Positions 9,066-15,690 of a stretch of DNA of 64,000 nucleotides are shown here, in pieces. Below the pieces are notes generated by a model. It saw nothing but the letters and a program-made list of their open reading frames with translations. It was not told where the DNA came from and searched no databases. The translations under genes and the position numbers were made by a program. The DNA lies in assembly GCF_014518315.1 (NCBI RefSeq), contig NZ_JACVEL010000002.1, positions 124,001 through 188,000 on the forward strand, in the 5' to 3' direction. This DNA comes from Taishania pollutisoli. Its GTDB lineage: Bacteria; Bacteroidota; Bacteroidia; Flavobacteriales_D; Crocinitomicaceae. The first letter of the stretch is position 1, and every line of letters starts with the position of its first letter.

Positions 9066-10536
9066 TGTGAAACAATCTGTCTGGACTGATTACAAATTGA
9101 TTTTATGGACAGCTCTGCTGCTTCGTTTGATCGCTGCGATCTTTTCCCAGGGATATGGAATGCATGACGATCATTTTTTGGTAATTGAAGCATCCGGCTC
9201 GTGGGTGGAAGGGTATGATTACAATAAATGGTTGCCGTGGAACCCTTTAAATAAAGGACCGGAGGGACATTCATTTACCTATGTAGGATTGAATTTCTTT
9301 TTCTTCTACCTGTTGAAACTCATTGGTATTGTTGACCCGAAAATCATGATGCTGCTGGTACGGATTGTACATGCATTGTTCTCGATGTTGACAGTCGTTT
9401 ACGGAATAAAAATCACAGAGAAATTATCCAATAGACGGGTGGCTAAAATTGTTGGTTGGTTACTCGCTGCATTGTGGGTAATGCCGTTTTTATCGGTACG
9501 TCAGTTGTTTGAATTTACCCCCATTCCATTCCTGATGATGGGGATCTGGCTCTTACTGAAAGATGAAAAACGCGCAACGAATTTTCTGTATGCAGGATTG
9601 TTGATGGGACTGGCGCTTTCCTTTCGTTACCAGATCGGGGTGTTTGCAATTGGTGTAGCTGCCGTTTATTTCTTTCAATGGAAATGGAAACCGTTTTTCT
9701 TGTTTTGTGCAGGTGTACTCGCAGCATTTGTTATCACGCAGGGATTGGTCGATTTTATTATCTGGGGATACCCGTTTGCAGAAATGATGGGATATGTCAC
9801 CTACAATATGAACGAAGGGACAAAGTACCTGCCGAATACGAATTACTTCATGTATTTCTATGTTCTGATCGGAGTGTTGCTTGTGCCTCTCGGACTCTTG
9901 ATTTTTACAGGATTTTTCAAAGTGAAAAAGGAATATCTGATCCTGTTTATCCCGGCACTACTCTTTTTGTTGTTTCATACCTGGTATCCCAACCGTCAGG
10001 AACGTTTTATCCTGACGATTTTACCCGTATTTATTATCCTTGGTGTAATGGGGTTCGAGCACCTGAAAAAGAATGGGTTTGACAGTAAATTGTGGCGGTA
10101 TTCCTGGATTGTTTTCTGGATATTAAACATTCCTCTTCTGGTCTTTACAACGCTGATGTATTCAAAAAAATCGCGTGTAGAAGCCATGTATTCCATCTAT
10201 GAGCCCAACATGCATCCCAAAAATGTATTGATGGAAGGAACAGGAAGTAATAAAACCTCCCTGATGCCTCGTTTTTACAGCAAAGACTGGGCAGGAGCTT
10301 ATTTGGACCGGACAGATGCCGGCCAGCCGCTAACGGTTGCTGAGGGGATGGAATACGATTACATTTTCTTTTTTGATGAAGAGAAATTGCCGGAACGAAT
10401 TGCGGAATACAAAACAATTTATCCCAAAATGAAACTGCACCAAAAATGTTATCCGAGTACGTTGGACGTATTACTTCGCAAAATGAACCCCCGAAACTCA
10501 AATGAATACATTGAGGTGTGGAAGACAAATCGGTAA
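9043..10536 (+). CDS. GT-C fold glycosyltransferase (mannosyltransferase/PIG-type)
   Basis: 497 residues with about ten to eleven membrane helices. The first extracytoplasmic loop has the acidic GT-C motif MHDDHFLVIEASGSW near residues 39-53, preceded by a helix ending in LLRLIAAIFSQGYG. This resembles the GT22/PIG-B-like group that moves a sugar from a polyprenyl-phosphate donor to an acceptor on the outer side of the inner membrane. The substrate is unknown. The assigned ATG overlaps the upstream gene by 23 bases; a GTG at 9067 would remove the overlap but is otherwise unsupported. The gene closes the three-gene envelope cluster. Confidence 0.78.
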   Translation: MKNIKNYNVKQSVWTDYKLILWTALLLRLIAAIFSQGYGMHDDHFLVIEASGSWVEGYDYNKWLPWNPLNKGPEGHSFTYVGLNFFFFYLLKLIGIVDPKIMMLLVRIVHALFSMLTVVYGIKITEKLSNRRVAKIVGWLLAALWVMPFLSVRQLFEFTPIPFLMMGIWLLLKDEKRATNFLYAGLLMGLALSFRYQIGVFAIGVAAVYFFQWKWKPFFLFCAGVLAAFVITQGLVDFIIWGYPFAEMMGYVTYNMNEGTKYLPNTNYFMYFYVLIGVLLVPLGLLIFTGFFKVKKEYLILFIPALLFLLFHTWYPNRQERFILTILPVFIILGVMGFEHLKKNGFDSKLWRYSWIVFWILNIPLLVFTTLMYSKKSRVEAMYSIYEPNMHPKNVLMEGTGSNKTSLMPRFYSKDWAGAYLDRTDAGQPLTVAEGMEYDYIFFFDEEKLPERIAEYKTIYPKMKLHQKCYPSTLDVLLRKMNPRNSNEYIEVWKTNR

Positions 10537-10554
10537 ATGAATATCTGAAATGAC

Positions 10555-10586
10555 TTGTCAAGGATGAAAATTCTTTTATATATTTG
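10555..10586 (+). promoter_or_regulatory. Promoter (TTG-N21-TATATTTG) for T9SS cargo gene
   Basis: TTG at 10555-10557 and TATATTTG at 10579-10586 are separated by 21 bases, a good fit to the Bacteroidota -33/-7 consensus. The ATG of the following gene lies 26 bases downstream. Confidence 0.7.
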
Positions 10587-10612
10587 CCGCTGTATTTAAA
10601 ATATATTCACAC

Positions 10613-11638
10613 ATGAAACTACTCTTATCTATTACTGCTTCTTTTTTAATCAGTTTAAGTATTGCCCAACAAGATCCTACTGGTTGTTTCTTTTTTTCTG
10701 ATTATTCATCTGCTGCCGGTTGGACACAGGTTGGTACGTTGGTCGAAGTAACGGGAGGTACCTTGTCATTTATTAACGGAGCTCCGGGTGGAAGTGTCGG
10801 TTCTTCATCTGTAGGAACACAACGACGGGTACACAAAAATATAGGTGTTACAATCGCTGCTGCTGATGCATGGAGAGCTGATTTTGAGTTTACTCCGAAT
10901 ACTGTAGGCCAATATCAGAATAATCCTTACACAGGACATGTTCTGATGGCTCTAACTGCCGGAACACAAGACCCTCTGAATGATTGTACAGATTTACCAT
11001 GCACCGGATTTCCGAATAGCACACAAAAAGGAATAATGGTTGCTTATGCAGCAAATAATCCTACGGATGGCGACGTTTATTATTATGTGATTGTAAGAGA
11101 CGGAGTAACAACAACAGAGTATAATTCACCTAAGATTATATACAATGAGTTGGGAGCTACTTTGTACATCAAACTGGTCAAATCTTCTGCAACAGATGTT
11201 GAACTAAGTGTTTATAGTGATTCCGAACATACAACTCATGTTCCCGGATCGCCGGTTTCTTACACCATTCCTGCTACAATCGGAGGATTAACCACTGTAC
11301 AACATGCAAGTATGGTTCGGGGTAGGGTTGAAAGAGAATTAACGGGGTATATTGACAATTTGTGTATTACCAATCAGTTGAATTTATCCATTAAAAATAA
11401 TGATGTGATACCAGGACTTTCTGTATTACCAAATCCTGTAAACGACGTAGTGTATGTAAACAGTTCTAATGAACCAGTTAAAACAAAAATTTATACACTT
11501 TCAGGAGATCTTTTATTTGAGCAAAATAAAGCAGAATATTCCAACAAAATTAACGTTTCAGATTATGCACCCGGAGTATATATGCTAGAGATTACCTCAA
11601 AAGATAAAGTTATCATTAAGAAAATAGTGAAGAACTGA
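10613..11638 (+). CDS. T9SS-secreted protein with jelly-roll-like domain
   Basis: 341 residues. A signal peptide (MKLLLSITASFLISLSIAQ) is followed by a cysteine-containing domain whose strand pattern and closing phrase GYIDNLCITN resemble LamG/concanavalin-like jelly-roll domains (residues ~20-255). The last ~75 residues form a type A T9SS C-terminal sorting domain: LSVLPNPVNDVVYV, KIYTLSGDLLFEQ, NVSDYAPGVYMLEI and the final IKKIVKN. The protein should therefore cross the outer membrane through the PorSS/T9SS and be anchored or released there. Ligand unknown. It has its own promoter and appears monocistronic. Confidence 0.83.
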   Translation: MKLLLSITASFLISLSIAQQDPTGCFFFSDYSSAAGWTQVGTLVEVTGGTLSFINGAPGGSVGSSSVGTQRRVHKNIGVTIAAADAWRADFEFTPNTVGQYQNNPYTGHVLMALTAGTQDPLNDCTDLPCTGFPNSTQKGIMVAYAANNPTDGDVYYYVIVRDGVTTTEYNSPKIIYNELGATLYIKLVKSSATDVELSVYSDSEHTTHVPGSPVSYTIPATIGGLTTVQHASMVRGRVERELTGYIDNLCITNQLNLSIKNNDVIPGLSVLPNPVNDVVYVNSSNEPVKTKIYTLSGDLLFEQNKAEYSNKINVSDYAPGVYMLEITSKDKVIIKKIVKN

Positions 11639-11719
11639 TCAGTTGATAAAAGCTTTAGGTGTATGAATCGGTTGATTGAAATCTAAACGGATAAACGACC
11701 TTCTTTCAGTCAATAATTC

Positions 11720-11727
11720 TACCTTTG
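11720..11727 (+). promoter_or_regulatory. -7 element (TACCTTTG) 5 bases before helicase ATG
   Basis: An exact TAnnTTTG match ends five bases before the ATG at 11733. With the usual Bacteroidota geometry transcription would begin at or next to the A of the start codon, predicting a leaderless mRNA. No good TTG is seen 19-21 bases upstream. Confidence 0.5.
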
Positions 11728-11732
11728 TCCCA

Positions 11733-13556
11733 ATGACGATTGAAGAATTGATTGCAGCATTGAAAATTGAGTCCCGTGCACAGGATGAACGCTATTCCTT
11801 GTCCGGTGGAGCCAGTTTGAAACAACTGAGGGCGGATGGATACCTCCTGCAGCCGATCCGGGTGAACCGCCGTAGTTATGGTTTCGCGGATTATCCTGAA
11901 TTTGAATTTTACCTGCCTTTCCCGGCAGAGACCAGTCAATTCAGAAACGGATGCAGTATTCAGTTGTTTTCAGGAGATGAGCAACCCGTTGCGGGTGTAT
12001 TATTGTACCTGGAAGGAAACAAAGGAGAAATCCGTCTGTACACATCCGATTTCCCGGATTGGATCGATGATAAGAATATCGGCGTGCAATTGGTTACAGA
12101 TCAGCGGACCAATGAAATCCAGTTGGAAACATTGAAGCAGATTCAACAATCGAAGAAATATCTTTCGTTGTATCAGCGCTTTCATCAACCGTTTTCCGGA
12201 AAAGAATCCCTGGTTCGGAAAACTGAAATTACGTTTCAAAATTCATCATTGAACAATTCTCAGAAACAAGCAATTATGGCTTGTCTGGATACGGATGAGG
12301 TGGAAGTGATTCACGGACCTCCGGGTACAGGAAAAACAACAACGTTGGTTGAGTTAATTGATCAACTGAACCGGCAGGGGAGAAGAGTGCTGGTATCCGC
12401 TCCGAGCAATACGGCTGTAGATAACATCGGGCAGAGACTGGCTGCACAAAATATCGATTTTCTGCGTGTCGGAAATAACGTGAAAGTACGGGAAGAACTG
12501 ATTCCGTATACCATTGAGGGAAAGATTGAAGAGAGCAATCTCAAACAGACGATTAAAAAGATGCGCATTCAGTCCGAACAGTTGCGTAAAATGGCACACC
12601 AGTACAAACGCAAATTCGGAAAAGACGAACGGGAACAACGCAAATTGTTGTTGAATGAAGTGAAGTCTATTCGCAAAGAAATCAAAGCGTTGCAGCATCA
12701 TTTTGAGGAATCCTGTTATGAAAAAACGAACGTTATCCTTGGAACACCGATTGGTCTATATGATTGCCAGTTCAAAGAAGAGTCCTATGATGTGTTGCTG
12801 ATGGATGAAGCGGGACAATGCCTGGAACCATTGACCTGGACAATTATTCCGCTGGCAAAGCGATGTATTCTTGCCGGAGACCCGTTCCAGTTACCACCGA
12901 CAGTGATTTCCGAAGAGGCCAAACGAAAAGGGTTTAACGTATCTTTACTGGAAACATTCATTGCAAACGGATTTCCGGTCCATTTACTGGATATCCAGTA
13001 CCGGATGGAAGCAGTGATTGCAGAATTTTCCAATCGTTATTTTTACGAAGGAAAATTGAAATCGGACAAACCTGTTATGGCGGACAGCAATCACTTGTTT
13101 TTTTATGATTCGGCCGGTGCAGATTATACCGAGCAGGAAGATGAACATTCCGCATCACTTTACAACCTGGAGGAATTGCGTTTCATTGAGCGTTTGCTGG
13201 ATGCGGAGGGAATTGATCCGAAGTCAACAGTGTTTATTACGCCGTATAACGGCCAACTACAACAGGCAAAGGACTATTTCAAAGACGTTCCGTTTCAACG
13301 TTTTTCAACCATTGACAGTTTCCAGGGGCAGGAAGCCGACGCGATTATTTTGTCGCTTGTGCGTTCCAACCCCAACCAGCAAATCGGTTTTTTGAATGAC
13401 TACCGCCGGATCAATGTCGCCATGACGCGCGCGCGTAAACAACTCTACATCATCGGTGACTCTTCCACGATCGGTGGTGATGAATTCTATTCTAAGCTGT
13501 TGGATTACCTGGAAGAAATCAATGCCTACCACAGTGTGTTTGAAATTTCTGAATAA
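11733..13556 (+). CDS. Superfamily 1B helicase, IGHMBP2/DNA2-like
   Basis: 607 residues from the ATG at 11733. The frame extends upstream to a TTG at 11676, but that codon lies upstream of the promoter -7 element and the extension lacks family resemblance. After a ~180-residue N-terminal beta-rich region comes the helicase core: NNSQKQAI (Q motif), GPPGTGKT (residues 195-202), SAPSNTAVDNI (Ia), MDEAGQ (II), LAGDPFQLPPT (III), LDIQYRM (IV), STIDSFQGQEADAIILSLVRS (V) and NVAMTRARKQLYIIGD (VI). This is the UPF1-like SF1B family that unwinds DNA or RNA 5' to 3'. A charged coiled-coil insertion between motifs Ia and II (around residues 260-335) matches the 1B/stalk elements. The cellular role is not known. 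Confidence 0.9.
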   Translation: MTIEELIAALKIESRAQDERYSLSGGASLKQLRADGYLLQPIRVNRRSYGFADYPEFEFYLPFPAETSQFRNGCSIQLFSGDEQPVAGVLLYLEGNKGEIRLYTSDFPDWIDDKNIGVQLVTDQRTNEIQLETLKQIQQSKKYLSLYQRFHQPFSGKESLVRKTEITFQNSSLNNSQKQAIMACLDTDEVEVIHGPPGTGKTTTLVELIDQLNRQGRRVLVSAPSNTAVDNIGQRLAAQNIDFLRVGNNVKVREELIPYTIEGKIEESNLKQTIKKMRIQSEQLRKMAHQYKRKFGKDEREQRKLLLNEVKSIRKEIKALQHHFEESCYEKTNVILGTPIGLYDCQFKEESYDVLLMDEAGQCLEPLTWTIIPLAKRCILAGDPFQLPPTVISEEAKRKGFNVSLLETFIANGFPVHLLDIQYRMEAVIAEFSNRYFYEGKLKSDKPVMADSNHLFFYDSAGADYTEQEDEHSASLYNLEELRFIERLLDAEGIDPKSTVFITPYNGQLQQAKDYFKDVPFQRFSTIDSFQGQEADAIILSLVRSNPNQQIGFLNDYRRINVAMTRARKQLYIIGDSSTIGGDEFYSKLLDYLEEINAYHSVFEISE

Positions 13557-13561
13557 AAAAC

Positions 13562-13609
13562 AACCACTGATTCAGACATTGTTCTAAAAGCTGAATGGTA
13601 TTTGTGGTT
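13562..13609. terminator. Bipartite inverted repeat between convergent genes
   Basis: AACCAC (13562-13567) pairs with GTGGTT (13604-13609), and inside it ATTCAG (13570-13575) pairs with CTGAAT (13591-13596). It sits between the stop codons of two converging genes, the usual place for a bidirectional terminator, but has no long T-run. Confidence 0.35.
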
Positions 13610-13645
13610 ATGAAACAAAGAACAGTACTTTGCTTAAAGGAGCTG

Positions 13646-15061
13646 TTATTCTCCTTCCGTTTTTTTTATGGTTGCAGCTCCTGTTGTCGATGCATCATAA
13701 TTAGATGGTTTTCCACCTATTTTCATTTGACTGGTTCCGGAAGCCCGCAAATGTGCTTTCTCGTTCACAGTGATTGCTAAAGAACTCGCACCATCCGCTT
13801 GTGCTTTCACATCGTTTGCACTAAATTTTTCAGCTTTTACAGCACTTGTTCCACTTAGATAGATCTCTGCTTTTTTTGCTGACCCGTTTACACTCAAGCG
13901 GGAGGCACCGCTTAAATTCAGCTTTACGGACTCGGTTGTCGTTGCTGAAAGCTCCAGATTTGATGTTCCGGAGAGAGCGATCAACGTCTTCTCAAGTTGC
14001 AGTTTATCGTTGAATTTTCCATGTGAAGCCCCTGATAAATTAGCATCTAAATTGTTTAATGTACCGGAAAAACTTGCGTTTGAAGTACCGGAGATCGTTA
14101 GGTTGAGCGATTGAACAGTCAGTGATAGATTTGATTTTGTTGCGCCGGTTGCCTGTACATCTAATGTTGTTGCTTTAACCGGCAATTCCATCAAAGAAGT
14201 GCCACCAATGCTCAATTTTAATTCTTCAGAAACAATGTCTGTCTGTGCAGTCACTTTGACGATTCCGTTAACAGACAGTTTTTCTAACGATTTGAAGGTT
14301 AAATAAAGTGTCAAATCACCATCGTTGGTTGTGTTTATAACAGTGTTTTTACCTTTTTTCTTAACTGTTTTTTCCTGATGGCAGTAGGAAATATGAAGCT
14401 CCTTTGTTTTTTCGTCAACAGTAAGTTTAAAATCATCAGCGGTGTAATTTCCTGTGGTTTTATATGAATAACTGTCTCCCTGAATTAAGACGAGCTTAAA
14501 CACACCACCTGTAGAAATTTTATTAAATGCAGGAAGTGTATTCTCTGCGCCGGAAATGGAAATGGTTTGCTTTTTCTCCGGGAGTTCACGCTGCAATTCA
14601 ATAGTCTTTTCAATAGGCGCAGGAGTTTCAATAGGAAGTTCAGGCATCATTGATACTTCTTCCGTAAGTTCCGAAAGAACAAACCCATTTTTGTCGACTT
14701 GTTCAGACGACGTGTCTGATGATAATCCGATGGATGCTGCGGTTTCTGTTTCCGGAGCGTCAAGCGTTTCATTCACAGAAAATACTGTTGGTGTCTCAGA
14801 GACTGTGATTTTTTCTTCCGGAATGGAAGTTTTGGGTTGGGATAAAATCAATGCTGTTGCGCCGATTCCTATAACAGATGCAATGCTTGTGTACATAATA
14901 ACGGATTTAGTAAAACTTATTTTTAATGATGAGAGGAGATGTGCAAGTACACTCATAAATAGCGTCATTCCCATCCATTTATGGACATCGCTGGCTGAAG
15001 TTTCAACAGGTTCTGTTCGTGCCAGATCAAAAAGGTGCTGTAAGTGTTGATCCTGATTCAT
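13646..15061 (-). CDS. Membrane-anchored GIN-domain beta-helix protein, putative anti-sigma partner
   Basis: 471 residues. A short cytoplasmic N-terminus (1-50) is followed by one membrane helix (about 53-74), a Ser/Thr/Glu-rich linker (75-165) and a DUF2807 'GIN' domain. The C-terminal half contains about ten turns with the motif SG(T/A)S, or close variants, every 18-21 residues, as expected for a right-handed beta-helix on the outer side of the membrane. Its start overlaps the stop of the upstream ECF sigma gene by four bases (ATGA-type overlap), implying coupled translation. In Bacteroidota this position is normally taken by the anti-sigma factor, so I infer that the cytoplasmic segment holds the sigma factor. 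No zinc-finger HxxxCxxC is present. Confidence 0.75.
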   Translation of the reverse strand: MNQDQHLQHLFDLARTEPVETSASDVHKWMGMTLFMSVLAHLLSSLKISFTKSVIMYTSIASVIGIGATALILSQPKTSIPEEKITVSETPTVFSVNETLDAPETETAASIGLSSDTSSEQVDKNGFVLSELTEEVSMMPELPIETPAPIEKTIELQRELPEKKQTISISGAENTLPAFNKISTGGVFKLVLIQGDSYSYKTTGNYTADDFKLTVDEKTKELHISYCHQEKTVKKKGKNTVINTTNDGDLTLYLTFKSLEKLSVNGIVKVTAQTDIVSEELKLSIGGTSLMELPVKATTLDVQATGATKSNLSLTVQSLNLTISGTSNASFSGTLNNLDANLSGASHGKFNDKLQLEKTLIALSGTSNLELSATTTESVKLNLSGASRLSVNGSAKKAEIYLSGTSAVKAEKFSANDVKAQADGASSLAITVNEKAHLRASGTSQMKIGGKPSNYDASTTGAATIKKTEGE

Positions 15062-15573
15062 AATTCAACTGTTTGTATGGGGTTACTTTTCTCCGAAAGC
15101 AATTCGAGTAATTCTTTGCGACCTCTGGAAAGCCGTTGCTTCACTGCATCCTCGCTGGATGATTGAATGCCTGCGATTTCCTTGATGGAAAATCCGGAGA
15201 TTTCAAAGAGTATCAATGCTTCCCGTTGCATGTCCGGTAATTTTTCCAATGCTTTGTACAATTCCTGGATTTCCAGATTGTGCTCTGCCGTGTTTTTCCC
15301 ACTTGAAGCATAATCGAGATTGGCCGGCCATTTTTCTTCCCGGATTTTTTGATTGGCGTTGGATAAAACACGGATGCTGATCCCAAAAAGAAAGCGTAAA
15401 AATACCTCATGCGACTGAAGGGTTTCAAACTTTTCAAATGCAATCGCGATCGTCTCCTGCATCATGTCTTTGAAATCCATTTGTCCATATGCACGTGCCT
15501 TGCAAAAGCGCTCAAATTGCGCGTGTACGGGCATGTACAGTGATGTAAATTCTTTATTCTTTTTGTTACTCAT
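15058..15573 (-). CDS. ECF RNA polymerase sigma factor (locus 1)
   Basis: 171 residues with the two ECF domains. Region 2 is around residues 10-80 (DMMQETIAIAFEKFE, then FLRFLFGISIRVLSN). Region 4 is around 110-160, with ALEKLPDMQREALILFEISGFSIKEIAGI and a helix-turn-helix ending in VKQRLSRGRKELLELL. Sigma region 3 is absent, as is normal. It directs RNA polymerase to a small regulon, presumably including its own promoter. It overlaps the membrane GIN-domain gene downstream by four bases. A second sigma/membrane-protein pair lies directly upstream on the same strand. Confidence 0.88.
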   Translation of the reverse strand: MSNKKNKEFTSLYMPVHAQFERFCKARAYGQMDFKDMMQETIAIAFEKFETLQSHEVFLRFLFGISIRVLSNANQKIREEKWPANLDYASSGKNTAEHNLEIQELYKALEKLPDMQREALILFEISGFSIKEIAGIQSSSEDAVKQRLSRGRKELLELLSEKSNPIQTVEL

Positions 15574-15690
15574 AAGGGTGTCTCATAAAGTAAATGTGAT
15601 GAGAACAAAAAAGGTGACAAAAAAAGAAAACAAATTTTAGGCACACTGCCAGGGAAACCACCAAAGAGAAATATTTTTAGTTGAACCATT

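Noticed and set aside
11676-11732. TTG start for the IGHMBP2-like helicase
   Set aside because: Upstream of the -7 element and without family resemblance; ATG at 11733 is better.
14556-15050. 164-codon plus-strand ORF
   Set aside because: Antisense to the Ser/Thr-rich linker of the GIN-domain protein; its own composition mirrors that repeat.
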